Positions 32,393-46,470 of a stretch of DNA of 64,000 nucleotides are shown here, piece by piece. Position 1 is the first letter of the stretch, and each line of letters opens with the position of its first letter. The position numbers and the translations under genes were made by a program. The notes below the pieces were generated by a model. It was not told the DNA's origin, searched no databases, and was given only the letters and a program-made list of their open reading frames with translations. Origin of the DNA: Erinaceus europaeus. Its lineage: Eukaryota; Chordata; Mammalia; Eulipotyphla; Erinaceidae. The DNA is taken from contig NW_026647186.1 of the NCBI RefSeq assembly GCF_950295315.1, positions 1-64,000 on the forward strand, written 5' to 3'.

Positions 32393-32823
32393 ACATGTAG
32401 ACGTCTGACAATATTTTTTAGCTAGAGACCTGCACAGCTCTGGATTAGGGTAGTAAAGTGGATACACCTGGCCCTTCTGAGCCACAGTCATGAGAGGCAA
32501 CTCACAGAGCCATATCGTTTATCATTCTACATATCTCACTCAGCACAAACTACCGCTGCCAAATCATCTACTTCCCTCTTGCTCTTTTTGTCCACCGAGT
32601 CCTATCCCAAAACTGTAAATCAAATAAGAAATAGACATAGTGCTTTTCCCTGCACTCAGGTCAGGCTGAGGCTGGACCAGGGAGATGAAATACGCCAGCC
32701 TGCATTTGGCTGGAGTATCACTAAACTACTTCCAATTTGGAGAGGCAAGGGCAGTTTTGGAGAGTGGGCTGCAGGACAAGTGTTTCTTCTTAGAGTGGGC
32801 AAAGACCTAGATGTTATAAGTTT
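31741..32823 (+). repeat. A module of unit 7
   Basis: This is a full A module with the 'ccttgccttgcagaaactgtccag' block, a GT-rich stretch, an acceptor-like tract ending near 32,021 and the longest TA tract of the array. The end leads without a break into the second copy of the 13.7-kb duplication. Confidence 0.65.
32326..32389. repeat. (CT)n(AT)n microsatellite, long AT run
   Basis: A CT run is followed by about 23 AT units. It occupies the homologous position in the A module and is one of the longest of the series. Confidence 0.9.
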
Positions 32824-35800
32824 AACCTTTCCTCACAAACATAAAATAACAATGCCACTTGTAAGAAGTATGCATGGGCATGGAGGGATTGTCTTCAGTG
32901 CTCTGGCACTGATCAACACAGGGCCACAATTTCTGTCCTTTCCAGTCACTGTCATTCTGTCTCTCTGACTGTCACTACGTGCCTTCTTCCCTGGACACTT
33001 CGTGGAAGTCAGTGCATGCATCGTGAACTCGGTCTTCCTGGTGTTGAAATTTTCCTTTTTTTGCCCTTTGGATTACTTAGTCTCGTGCATATGCGTACTA
33101 CAGAGGGGAACTGAGGAGACAGAGATCCTGCTGCAGGTAACATGCATATGTCCATCTCCAGCTGCAGATGTCCACGCCCTCTGTGCTTGACTCCCATTCT
33201 CCAAGGCACTGTGGCTGACACTCAGCCTAAATGCAGCCTCCTCAATTTCCTGCACAGCATCCTTGTCCTTAATCCATGAGTGCCCAGGTGAAGAGAAGTG
33301 AAACTCTACCACCCTGGCACACACATTGTGCTTTCCCTCTATTGGGCCGAATGTAAAGGATCTGTGGTACTGATGGCCACACCAGTTTCCGGATTTTCCA
33401 CGCAAAACGGAAGCTACCAGCGTTCAGAAAGAGGGTGTTTTGATGGCTGTGAAATGCCTTTTCCAAGTGCCTCCTGGGGTTTCAAATCCTTTTGAAATTG
33501 AAGTTCTTTCTTGTATCTAGGGAATATTCTCACCTCTGGCCCATAGGCCCTCTGATTTCGGAGCAAAGCTATCCAGGGGTCAGGAGGTCTGCCAGCCTTC
33601 TAGCACCTGGAGGGATTCTAGAGTATGTCCTCTGGCCCCAAGTGGTAACAGGTGTTTCTAATTGCCTTTATTAGCAGCATCCAGGCCCTCAGGTGAGGGT
33701 CAGGGCTGTGATCTCCACTGGGAGCTCCTGATTCAGCCAATGGAGGAATCCATCTTCCTTTTGTCTCTCCATAGCAAGGGCCCTGGGAGTTTGTGCTTCC
33801 TGCATGCAGAGAGACTTTGTATGTGACTCATGCATGCCTACTTCTGGGTATCTCTCTGAGTGTGATGTGTGGACACCAGGACACCATAATCAGGGATTTT
33901 GTGACTACAGGAGCAATTGACTTAGCCTGACCCAAAGGATAGGTGTGAGGGGCCGGGTTCATCCACTATTGTTTGGTCAAACACAGTTCCCATATATGTT
34001 GAAACACAGCTATTTCTGTGTTCTTTCTGGGATTGTAATCTGCTGCCCTGAGCCGTGTACTGAGAGTCTGGAGGCTGAGTAGGCAACCAAACGTGACTGG
34101 ACAGGCTCATTCCCCTGAATTCTGAGGAGTGCCCCAGCTTACCCCGTTGGCAGTTTTTGGATGATAGTGAGGCATTGGATTGATTCGGGAACTCAGGAGA
34201 GGGAGACATGAGAGTACCTTTGCATATGCATTCTTTCTTAGCCAGAATCTGGGCTAGCTGGCTTGCCCTGTACAGCTAGGTTCTCTGTACATAAGTTGCA
34301 GGTGAGGCTGGCTATCTTGACACCCATGTTCTGTGTTGCTGAGGACTTATTCTGATGCAGTCTCCGCCCCCAGGTTTTTCTATGCCCCGCTAAATCCTAG
34401 AGTGCCCCCTTTCAACCAATCCTGGCTCCGCCCCCAGGTTTTCCTATGCCTCGCTAAATCCTAGAGTGCCCCCTTTCAACCAATCCTGGCCCTACACGTC
34501 ACCCCTGGTTGTCGCCCAATAAAATGCCCCCTCACCCCTCCCCTCTCTCTCTCTGGGCTCTCCCTCTCTGAGGTCTCGCTCCCTGCTCTCCCCCCGTGGT
34601 CGGCCATTGCTGGCTGGCTCCACGTGGTCTGAACCAAACCTCCACCCCCATCCTATAATAAAGATCTGTGTACCCCTTTGCTCTGGACGTCCGCTCTCTT
34701 CTCCGCGGTGCAGCCCGACACCAGACCACCTCAACAACAGTTCTGAGACTACTATAGGTGAGCTCTGAGCGCACACATACTCAGACATACATTCAGACAG
34801 ACACACACACATTATTGTCAGGTCTGTAAGTACAGCATATGGTGAAGGCTGGGTCTGTCTGGGGTCTGTGGGCATGAGAGCTGCTGCCTTACAATCTCTA
34901 CAAGCCAGCTTTGTACCTGCCATCAATAAACACAGTGCAGGGGGTTTTTGTCTGCTGGTCTCTTTCCAACTCATCTATTTCTCTTGTCGCCTTCTCTGTG
35001 TCTAACTCTCACATGCTCTCACACACTCTGTCTTCACTCATTGATATTTTACTTATATACTTATTTTACTGACAGGCCCAGGTATACAAAGAGAGTTACC
35101 AGAGCACTGCTAAGCTCTGGCTTGTTTTGTTGGTGATATCACTTAGGCTACTGTAGCCACAGCTTTGTAAGTCTCTGTGACACAAGCCTTATTCTGTCTC
35201 CTCATTTCCATGGCAGTATATCTAAGACTTTATAATAAACATATACATATATATATATCATTTATAGAATTGTCGACCTATGTAATTGATCTTTATCAGA
35301 ATTAATACATTTATAACAGCTTCCTTTTTCATTAATAATTGTCCACCTAGTTGGAGCAAGTTTCAATACGATTATAAATAATAGAACCTTCCATTAGCAT
35401 TTCTAATAGCATTTCTATCAGCATCCTTATTGTAATTATCATAGTACAGAACTTGCCTCCTTTCTCTAGTGTAAGCTTCAGTACATATGAGTTTCTTTTC
35501 ATTCTCCTGAAATCTTAATTTCCCTGGACTCTGAAGTGTATCGTAATTTTTGAAGCAGCCCTCTGTTTCTCAGCAGTTGGTTTCCATTTTCTGCTGTAAT
35601 CAGGTCTTCTTGTGCTTTTTGTTTTTATTTTTCATTTTTTTCAAATCCTCCTAGATCATCCCCATTTATTTGCATATTTATTTATTTAGTCCTATATTAC
35701 ATGACTGGTCATTTCTTCTGCTTGATAGATTTTTCTTTTATAATTGAAGGGAAGTTTACACTCACAATACATTTCGTGTGGTAAATACTACACACATATG

Positions 35801-36213
35801 GTGAAGGCTGGGGTGGGCTGGGGTCTGTGGATGTGAGACTGCTGCCCAGCAATCTCGACAACCCAGGTTTGAACCTGTCATGTATGAACACAGTGTGGGA
35901 GGTTTTTGACTTCTGGTCTCTTTCCCACTCTTCTATTTCTCTTCTTGCCTTCTCTGTCTCTGACTCTCACAGGCTCTCACTCACTCTGTCTGCACTCATT
36001 AATATTTTACTTATATACTTATTTTACTGACAGGCCCTGATACACAAAGAGAGTCACCAGGGCACTGCTGAGTTCTGGCTTGTTTTGTTGGTGATTTCAC
36101 CTAGGTTTCTGTAGCATCAGCTTTGTAAGTCTCTGGCACAAGCCATACTATGTCACCTCATAGCCATGTCAGTAACCCTCAGAGTGCATAATAAACACTT
36201 ACATAAAATGTAC

Positions 36214-36251
<38 letters not shown>

Positions 36252-36402
36252 CAGTCATTTTTAGAATTGTTGACCTTTTTATTTGATCGTAATGAAGAAT
36301 TACCACATTGATAACAGCCTCCTTATTCATAAATAATTGGTCACATAGTTGGAGCAGGATTCACTACAATTAAAAATTATAAACCTTCCAGGAGCAGTAT
36401 AA
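32824..36402 (+). repeat. Unit 1 copy: B module and K/C dimer
   Basis: Same content as 1-3,548. Here the conserved start of B (32,824-32,854) is also visible, because the preceding A module of unit 7 joins it directly. The K/C dimer begins at 34,833. Confidence 0.75.
34328..34745 (+). mobile_element. Solo LTR, duplicated copy
   Basis: LTR 34,334-34,739 with GTTCTG at 34,328-34,333 and 34,740-34,745. It is identical in all features to the LTR at 1,480-1,885 and was copied with the surrounding block, so it does not represent a second insertion. Confidence 0.9.
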
Positions 36403-37948
36403 CCTATCCTCACAAACATAAAATAACAATGCCATTTGTATAAAGTATGCATGGGCATGGAGGGTTTCTCTTCAGTGCTATGGCACTGATAAACACAGGG
36501 CCAGAATTTCTGTCCTTTTCAGTCACTGTCATTCTGTCTCTCTGACTGTCTCTACATGCTTTCTTCCCTGGGCCCTTACTGGAAGCAGTGCATGCATCGT
36601 GAACTCGGTCTTCCTGGTGTTGAAATTTTCGTTTCTTTGCTCTTTGGATTATTTAGTCTTGTGCATATGGCGTAGTACAGAGAGGAAATGAGGAGACAGC
36701 GTTCCTGCTGCAGGTAACAGGCATATGTCCATCTCCAGCTGCAGCTGTCCAGGCCCTCTGTGAAAGACTACCATTCTCCAGGGCCCTGAGGCTGACACTC
36801 AGCCTAAATGCAGCCCTCCTCAATTTCCTGCACAGCATCCTTGTCCTTATTCCATGAGAGCCCAGGTAAAGAGAAGTGAAACTCTACCACCCTGGAACAC
36901 TCATTGTGCTTTCCCTCTATTGGGCAGAATGTAAAGGATCTGTGGTACTGATGGCCACACCAGTGTCCAGATTTTCCACGCAAAATGGAAGCTTCCAGGG
37001 TTCAGAAAGAGGGTGTTTTGATGCCTTTGAAATGTCCTTTCCAAGTGCCTCCTGGGGTTTCAAATACTTTTGAAACCTGAAGTTATTTCTTGTATCTAGG
37101 GAATATTCTCACCTCTGGCCCGAAGGCCCTCCCAACTTAGAGCACAGCTATCCCAGGGTCAGGAGGTCTGACAGCCTGCTAGCTCCTGGAGGGATTCCTG
37201 AGTATGTCCTCAGGCCCCAAGTGGTAACAGGTGTTTCCAATTGCCTTTATTAGCAGCAGCCAGGCCCTAAGGTGAGGGGCAGGGCTGTGATCTCCACTGG
37301 AAGCGCCTAATTCATCCATTGGAGTCATCCATCTTCCTTTTATTCCTGGGACTTTGTGCTTCCGGCAAGTAGAGCGACTTTGACTAGGAGACTGATGCAT
37401 TCCTACTTCTGGGGATCTCTCTGAGTTTGATGTCTGGACACCAGGACACCATGATCAGGAATGTGAGGCCGCAGGAGCAATTGCCTTAGCCAGACCCAAA
37501 GGGTAGGTGTAAGGGTCCGGGTTCATCCACTATTGTTTGGTCAAACACAGTTCCCATCTATGTTGAAACACAGCTCTTTCTGGGTACTTTCTGTGCTTGT
37601 AATTTGCTGCTCTGAGCAGTGAACTGAGAGACTGGAGGCTGCGTAGGCAGCCAAACGTGACTGGAAAGGCTCATGCCCCTGAATTCTGATGGGTGCCCCA
37701 GCTTCCCCAAGATGATAGATAGTGAGGTATGGGATTGAATAGGGAACTCAGGAGATTTAGACATGAGAGGCCCTTTGCATATGCATTCTTGCTTTGCCTG
37801 AATCTGGGCTAGCTGGCTTGCCCTGACCAGATAGGTTCTCTGTATATAAGTTGCAGGTGAGGCTAGCTACCTTGACACCCATGTTCTGAGACTACTACAG
37901 GTGAGCTCTGAGCACAAACAAACACACAGTCAGAGAGACAGTCAGACA

Positions 37949-37983
<35 letters not shown>

Positions 37984-38362
37984 CTGTCAGGTCTGGTAGT
38001 ACAGCATATGTTGAAGGCTGGGGCTGTCTGGGGTCTGTGGGCATGAGAGCTGCTGCCTTACAATCTTTACAAGCCAGGTTTGAAGCTGTCATCAATGAAC
38101 ACAGTGTAGGAGGTTTTTTAATTCTGAGACACTGAAGAGGGAGAGGTTTTTGCCCTGAGGTTTGCACTGGGAATTAGCAGCTCCCCTGTGTGTGTTGCCA
38201 GACTAGGAAACTTGTGGTGCCTGTCCATGTGGATAGTCTCCTGGATGAGTTCCTTCTCAAGCCTTTTTCGATTGTTCCGATGGAGCTGCATATAGCTAAT
38301 GATCTGGAGATATAACTCCTTTGGTCAATTCTTTTCCTGATGCACAGTTTCTCTCATATATA
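36403..38362 (+). repeat. Unit 2 copy: B module and A fragment
   Basis: Same as 3,549-5,508, including the CA run at 37,950-37,980 and the A-to-B fusion near 38,360. Confidence 0.7.
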
Positions 38363-40494
38363 GTGATGGCCACACCAGTGTCCAGATTTTCCGTGCAAAA
38401 CGGAAGCTTCCAGGGTTCTGAATTAGGGTGTTCTGATGGCTTTGAAAAGTCTTTTCCAAGTGCCTCATAGGGTTTCAAATCCTTTTGAAATCTGAGGTTC
38501 TTTCTTTTTTTCTCAGCTCTGGCCAGAAGGCCCTCCCAACTCGGAGCACAGCTATCCTGGGTCAGGAGGTCTGCCAGCCTGCTAGCTCCTGGAGGGATTT
38601 CTGAGTATGTCATCAGGACCCAAGTGGTAACAGGTGTTTCCAATTGCCTTTATTAGCAGCAGCCAGGCCCTCAGGAGAGGGGCGGGGCTGTGATCTCCAC
38701 TGGAATCTCCTAATTCATCCCATGGAGGCATCCACCTTCCTTTAGTCTCTCCATAGCAAGGGCCCTGGGATTTTACATATGCATTCTTGCTTAGCCACAA
38801 TCTGGGCTAGCTGGCTTGCCCTGTCCAGCTAGGTTCTCTGTACATAAGTTGCAGGTGAGGTTGGCTACCTTGACACCCATGGTCTGAGACTACTATAGGT
38901 GAGCTCTGAGCACACACAGACACACACAGACAGACACACACTCACACACATTACTGTCAGGGTGGTAGTACAGCTAATGGTGAAGGTTGGGGCTGTATGG
39001 GGTCTGTGGGCATGAGAGCTGCTGCCTTACAATCTTTACAAGCCAGGTTTGAACCTGTCATCCATGAACACAGTGTAGGAGGTGTTTGACTTCTGGTCAC
39101 TTTCCAAATCATCTATTTCTTTTCTCTCCTTCTATGTCTCTGACTCTCACAGGCTCTCACTCACTCTGTCTGCACTCAGTAATGTTTTACTTAATCCTTA
39201 TTTTATTGACAGGCCCAGATATACAAAGAGAGTTGCCGGAGCACTGATGAGCTCAGGCTTGTGTTGGTGATTTCACCTAGGCTACTGGAGCCTCAGCTTT
39301 GTAAGTATCTCTGACACAAGCCATAATCTGTCTCCTCATATCCATGGCAGTATCTCTCAGACTATATAATAAACATATACATCCATATATATACATTTAT
39401 ATATATATATGTATATGTTATTTTTAGAATTGTCGACCTATGAAATTGATCTCAATCAGAATTAACACATTTATAACAGCTTCCTTTTTCATTAATTACT
39501 GGCCACCTAGTTGGAGCAGGATTCAATACTATAATAAATAATAGACCCTTCCAGTAGCATTTCTAATAGCATTTCTATCAGCATCCTTATTGTAATTATC
39601 ATAGTAAAGAACTTGCCTCCTTTCTCTAGTGTAAGCTTTAGTACATATGATTTTCTTTTCATTCTCCTGATATCTTAATTTCCCTGGACTCTGAAGTGTC
39701 TCAGAATTTTTGAAGCAGCCCTCTGTTTCTCAGCAGATGGTTTTCATTCTCTCCTGTAATCAGGTCTTCTTGTGCTTTTTGTTTTTCTTTTTCTTTTTTT
39801 TTTTTCAAATCCTCCTAGATCATCCCCATTTATTTGCATATTTATTTATTTAGTCCTATATTACATGAGGGGTCATTTCTTCTGCTTGATAGATTTTTCT
39901 CTTATAATTGAAGGGAAGTTTACACTCACAATACATTTCGTGTCGTAAATACTACACACATATGTTGATGGCTGGGGTGGTCTGTGTTCTGTGGACTTGA
40001 GACTTCTGCCTTACAATCTCAACAACCCAGGTTTGAACCTGTCATGTATGAACACAGTGTGGGAGGTTTTTGACTTCTGGTCTCTTTCCCACTCTTCTAT
40101 TTCTCTTCTTGCCTTCTCTGTCTCTGACTCTCACGGGCTCTCACTCACTCTGTCTGCACTCATTAATATTTTACTTATATACTTATTTTACTGACAGGCT
40201 CTGATATACAAAGAGAGTCGCTTTTTTTGTTGGCGATTTCACCTAGGTTTCTGGAGCCTCAGCTTTGTAAGTCTCTCTGACACAAGCCATACTCTGTCTC
40301 CGCATAGCCATGCCAGTATCCCTCAGAGTTTATAATAAAGATACACATACATATATGTACATATATATATATCAGTCATTTTTAGAATTTTTGAACTTTT
40401 TCTTTGATCTTAATGCAGAATTACCACATTTATAACAGGGTCCTTACTCATAAATAATTGGTCACATAGTTGGAGCAGGATTCACTACAATTAT
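38363..40494 (+). repeat. Unit 3 copy: partial B and K/C dimer
   Basis: Same as 5,509-7,640, including the internal deletion near 38,770 and the changed donor-like site. Confidence 0.65.
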
Positions 40495-42248
40495 AAATTT
40501 TAAGATTTTATATGCATATGGTGTAGTACAGAGGGGAACTGCGGAGACAGCGTTGCTGCTGCAGGTTCCAGGCATATGTCCATCTCCAGCTGCAGCTGTC
40601 CAGGCCCTCTGTGCTTGACTGCCATTCTCCAGGGCCCTGAGGCTGACACTCAGCCTCAATGCAGCCCTCCTCACCTTCCTGCACAGCGTCCTTGTCCTTA
40701 TTCCATGAGAGCCCTGGTCAAGAGAAGTGAAACTCTACCACCCTGGCATACACATTGTGCTTTCCCTCTATTGGGCCGAATGTAAAGGATTTGTAGTACT
40801 GATGACCACACCAGTGTCCAGATTTTGAATGCAAAATGGAAGCTTCCAGGGTTCAGAAAGAGGGTGTTTTGATGGCTGTGAAATGTCTTTTCCAAGTGCC
40901 TCCTGGGGTTTCAAATCCTTTTGAAACCTGAAGTTCTTTCTTGTATCTAGGGAATATTCTCACCTCTGGCCCGATGTCCTCAAAACTAGGAGCACAGCTA
41001 TCCCGGGGTCAGGAGGTCTCCCAGCCTGCTAGCTCCTGGAGGGATTCCTGAGTATGTCCTCAGGTCCCACGTGGTAACAGGTGTTTCCAAGTGCAATTAT
41101 TAGCAGCAGCCAGGCCCTCAGGTGTAGGCGGGGCCATGAACTCCACTGGAAGCTCCTAATTCCACCAATGGAGGCATCCATCTTCCTTTTGTCTCTCCAT
41201 AGCAAGGGCCTGGGGAGTTTGTGCTTCCTGCAAGCAGAGAGACTTTGTATGGGACACTTATGCATGCCTACTTCTGGGAATCTCTCTGAGTGTGATGTGT
41301 GGACACCAGGACCCAATGATCATGGATTGTGAGGCCACAGGAGCAATTGCTTTAGCCGGACCCAAAGAGTAGGTATGATGGCCGGTTTCATCCACTATTG
41401 TTTGGTCAAACACAGTTCTCATCTATGTTGAAACACAGCTCGTTCTGGGCTGGTCATCTGCTGCCCTGAGCAGTGGACTGAGAGTCTGGAGGCTGAGTAG
41501 GCAGCCAAACGTAACTGGACAAGCTCATGCCGCTGAATTCCGAGGGGTGCCCCAGCTTACCCCGTTGGCAGTGTTTGGATGATAGGGAGGCATGGGATTG
41601 AATTGGGAACACAGGAGAGGGAGACATGAGAATACCTTTGCATATGCATTCTTGCTTAGCCAGAATCTGGGGTAGGTGGCTTGCACTGACCAGCTAGGTT
41701 CTCTGTACATAAGTTGCAGGTGAGGCTGGCTATCTTGACACCCATGCCTTGAGACTACTATTGGTGAGCTCTGAGCACATACAGACACACACAGACAGCC
41801 AGCCAGACAGACACACACACATTACTGTCAGGTCTGGTACTACATCATATGGTGAAGGCTGGGGTTATATGGGGTCTGTGGGCATGAGAGCTGCTGCCTT
41901 ACAATCTATAAAAGCCAGCTTTGAACCCGTCATCAATGAACACAGTGTAGGAGGTTTTTGAATTCTGGTCTTTTTCCAACTAATCTATTTCTCTTCTCGC
42001 CTTCTCTGTCTCTAACTCTCACATTCTCTCTCACACTCTTTCTTCACTGATTGATATTTTACTTATATACGTATTTTACTGACAGGACCAGATATATAAA
42101 GAGAGTTACCAGAGCACTGCTGAGCTCTGGCTTGTTTTGTTGGTGATATCACCTAGGCTACTGAAGCCACAGCTTTGTAAGTCTCTATGACACAAGCCAT
42201 ATTCTGTCTCCTCATTTCCATGGCAGTTTATCTTAGACTTTATAATAA

Positions 42249-42279
<31 letters not shown>

Positions 42280-43789
42280 CTGTCCTTTTGAGAATTGTCG
42301 ACCTATGTTGATCTTTATCAAAATTAACACATTTATAACAGCTTCCTTTTTCATTAATAATTGGCCACCTAGATGGAGCAGGATTCAATATAATTATAAA
42401 TAATAGAACCTTCCAGTAGCATTTCTAATAGCATTTCTATCAGCATCCTTATTGTAACTATCATAGTACAGAAGTTGCCTCCTTTCTCTAGTGTAAGCTT
42501 CAGTACATATGAGATTCTTTTCATTCTCCTGAAATATTAATTTCCCTGGACTCTGAAATGTCTTGGAATTTTTGAAGCAGCCCTCTGTTTCTCAGCATAT
42601 GGTTTCCATTTTCTGCTGTAATCAGGTCTTCTTGTGCTTTTTTTTAGTTCTCATTTTTTTCAATCCTCCTATATCATCCCCATTTATTTGCATATTTATT
42701 TAGTCCTATATTAGATGAGGGGTCATTTCTCCTGCTTGATAGATTTTTCTCTTATAATTGAAGGGAAGTTTACACTCACAATACATTTCATGTCGTTAAT
42801 ACTACACACATATGGTGAAGGCTGGGGTGGTCTGGGGTCTGTGGACTTGAGACTTCTGCCTTACAATCTCTACAACCCAGGTTTGCACCTCTCATGTATG
42901 AACACAGTGTGGGAGGTTTTTGACTTCTGGTCTCTTTCCCACTCTTCTATTTCTCTTCTTGCCTTCTCTGTCTCTGACTCTCACAGGCTCTCACTCACTC
43001 TGTCTGCACTCATTAATATTTTACTTTTATACTTATTTTACTGACAGGCCCTGATATACAAAGAGAGTCACCAGGGCACTGCTGAGCTCTGGCTTGTTTT
43101 GTTGCCGATTTCACCTAGGTTTCTAGAGCCTCAGCTTTGTAAGTCTCTGTGGCACAAGCCATACTCTGTCTCCTCATAACCATGCCAGTATCCCTAAGAG
43201 TCTATAATAATGATACACTTACATATATGTAAATATATATACAAATATATATATCAGTCATTTTTAGAATTGTTGAACTTTTTATTTGATCTTAATGCAG
43301 AATTACCACATTTATAACAGCCTCATTATTCATAAATAATTGGTCACATAGTTGGAGCAGGATTCACTACAATTATAAATTATAAACCTTTCAGGAGCAT
43401 TTCCAATAGCCTTTCTATCAGTATCCTAATTGTAATTATCATAGCACAGAACTTCTCTACATTTTCTAGTGTAAGCTTCAATACGTATGCCTTTCTTTTC
43501 ATTCTCGGTAATTCTTAATTTGCCTGGACCCTGAAGTGTCAGGGAAGTTTTGAAGCAGCCCTCTGTTTTCAGCAGACATTTTCTGTATTTCTGCTGTAAT
43601 CAGGTATTCCTGTGGTTTTTGTTTTTACTTTTTTCAAATCCTCCTAGATCATCCCCATTTATTTGCATATTTATTTATTTATTTAGTCCCATATCACATG
43701 AGGGGTCATTTCTTCTGCCTGATAGATTTTCTCTTATAATTGAAGGGAACTTTGAAACACAATACATTTCCTTTTGCAGATACTACACA
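40495..43789 (+). repeat. Unit 4 copy: B module and K/C dimer
   Basis: Same as 7,641-10,935, with the TA run at about 42,251-42,277. Confidence 0.7.
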
Positions 43790-45214
43790 CTACTACAACT
43801 ATTACTGCACTGTTTTTGACAGTGACATCCAATGCACAATTGATTAGTATTGCATGGCTCTAAACAATGTTCACTATTTAACCTACAATGTTTTTAACTT
43901 CACAATTATTTATTCTGTTCTTTCATGGGTGATGAATGCTTTACAGTCAACTGTTACATGTAATAGTGGGCACAGGGGTAATTTTTCCCACTTTCCCTGT
44001 ATTTCTGTACATCATTTGTATCTTTCTTACTGAGGAGAAGGAAACAGTCATAAATTGAGAGAGCAGGGCCCAAGCAGGAAGAGAGACAGAGAGACAGCTG
44101 CAGTTCTGATTTGACACTAGCCCAGCTTTTCTCTAGCTGGGTAAGTGGTGACCAGGAGCTCAAAACGGGGTCCTGGGCTTCCACATAATTCCCTGGCTTC
44201 TCAAACAACTGTGCCTCCAACCCAAGCTCCCTTCGTTGTCCATGTAACTATCGATCTGCTCTAGGCACTTCTCACCTTCTTATGCCAGAAACTTAACACT
44301 ACTCCCCTCCACCCATGAAACTTTGACCTTTTACTTGAGTGCAAAACAGCAACCCCAATCCACGTTATTTCAGGGAAAAGTGTGTGCGTCTCTGTGGGAG
44401 GGTATGTGTGTGTGTATGTTTACATAAGTGTGTTTCCATTATGATTACCACTGTTGTTTCTTTATTCCTGACACAGGGCCTTAGGAACTGGGTTGTGTTA
44501 TGACAAAGGAAGTTTCCACTGCACAAGTGGTTTTTCAAATATGAATAGCACATTGGATATTCAGGACACTGTTGTGCATTCTCCCAGGTGGTCCTCAGAT
44601 GGGTTCTTTCCTTTACTATTCCCATGCTGTGTGTAATTTTCTGTGTAGACTCAAAGAGGAGTGGCATGGGGGAGCTCAGCTGTTTTCTGCTGTGTGTCCA
44701 CAAGGTGGCAGCAAAGCCCATAGTTAAGTGTAGTGATTCTGTGGAATGAGGAGAACTCTGGGATTTGTGGCCCATGTACAGCAAGGTTGAAATTGACGTA
44801 GAGTGCCCTAGACATCTGTTATTTCCTGTTGGGTGGGGGGATCCCCCATTTGGCTTTGCAAGTGGAAGGGGTTTCTCTCTTTGTCTGGGATGACTCTACT
44901 GGGAGCTTGTGAATCCCTGTGCTCAGCTGCATTCTGCTGTGTGTCCATAAGAGGGCAGCACCAGTTCGGGACTAAGGCTCCATGGGGCAAGTGCCCTGAG
45001 TCACTGGGGTACTAGAGTGGAGATAGTGTTTCTGGGTGTGCCCCAAGAGGATGGCCAGCCTAGCGCAAGCAGGCAGTGTCCTAAGGATGGGTCCAGACCG
45101 GAGCTGTGTGGGTCGTGTTGGCAGAAACAGGGCCTTCAGTGAAATACAGACAGTCCCAAGTGGCGAGTCTAAGAGCCCTTGCCCACTGAGCCTGAGCGGA
45201 GTGCCCAGTTCGTA
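43790..45214 (+). repeat. D module, duplicated copy
   Basis: Same as 10,936-12,360. CTCF-like motifs lie at 44,698-44,712 and 44,945-44,959. Confidence 0.65.
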
Positions 45215-45394
45215 TTCATAGAGACAGCTGTCCAATCAGAGAAGAGGAACATCACCCTCAAGGGCGTGAACCAAGAGCTGGCCAATGAGAACAGAGGAGA
45301 ACTTGTGAAGGCGGGACTCAGAGAGCAGCCTTCTGAGGAAGCCCGCCAATGAGAGCTCAGAGCTGGCCTTAAAAGCCTGGGTATGCTTCCAGGA
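45215..45394 (+). promoter_or_regulatory. P1-type promoter-like module, duplicated copy
   Basis: CCAAT boxes at 45,232-45,236, 45,282-45,286 and 45,346-45,350, and TTAAAA at 45,369-45,374, as in the copy at 12,361-12,540. Confidence 0.45.
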
Positions 45395-45980
45395 AGTTCG
45401 AAGTAAGGTTCATCCCAGGGCCCTGCCTTGCAGAAGCTGTCCAGTGCGCATGTGTATAACTCCTTTTGTGCCTGTGCCTATGTGGAATTGTGTGTGACTG
45501 TGAGAGTGTGTGTTTGTGTGTGTTTTTGTGTGTGTGGGAGGGAGAGAGAACAACAGAATCACTGTGGCACAGGTGATTTTGTTCAAAACACTTGGCACAT
45601 TCTGATTTACCTCTCAATATTGACACCATTGTAGCTCTCCTTGGCCCTTGGTCACTTTTTTTTTCTTTTCAGATGTATAGACACTGAAGAGGGATAGGGT
45701 TTTTTCCCTGAGGCTTCCACAAGGATCTAGCAGCTTACCTGTGTGGGTTGCCAGACTAGGAAACTTGTGGTGCCTGTCCATGTGGAGAGTCTCCTGGATG
45801 AGTCCCTTTTCAAGCCTTTTTCGCTTGTTCCCGCTGGAGCTGCATCTAGCTAATGATTTTGAGATTTTACTCCTTTGGACAATTCTTTTCCTGATGCACA
45901 GGTTCTCTCCATGTTTTAGCAATCAATTGTCTGAATGTCTTATCTAATCCATTGTAGAAAATGACTACATCAGTGTCTCG

Positions 45981-46032
<52 letters not shown>

Positions 46033-46470
46033 CATGCAGAGATCTGAAAATATCTTTTAGCTAGAGACCTGCACAGCTCTGGATTACGGTAGTAATGACG
46101 ATACACCTGGCCCTTCTGAGCCACATTCATGAGAGACATCTCACAGAGCCATTCTTATACCTCTTATCACTCTACAAATCTCTCTCAGCATAAACTACCA
46201 CTTCCAAATCATCTACTTCCCTCTTGCTCTTTTTGTCCACAGAGTCCTATCCCAAAACTGTAAATCAAAGAAGAAATAGACATAGTGCAGTTACCTGCAC
46301 ACAAGGCAGTCTGATGCTGGACCAGGGAGATGCAATAAGCCAGCCTGCATCTTGGCTGGAGCATCACTAAGACTACTTCCAAATTGGAGAGGCGAGGGCA
46401 GTTTTGGAGAGTGGGCTGCAGGCCAAGTGTTGCTTCTCAGAGTGGGCTAAGACCTAGATGTTCTAAGTGT
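45395..46470 (+). repeat. A module, duplicated copy
   Basis: Same as 12,541-13,616, with the CT/TA microsatellite at 45,985-46,032 of the same length. Confidence 0.65.
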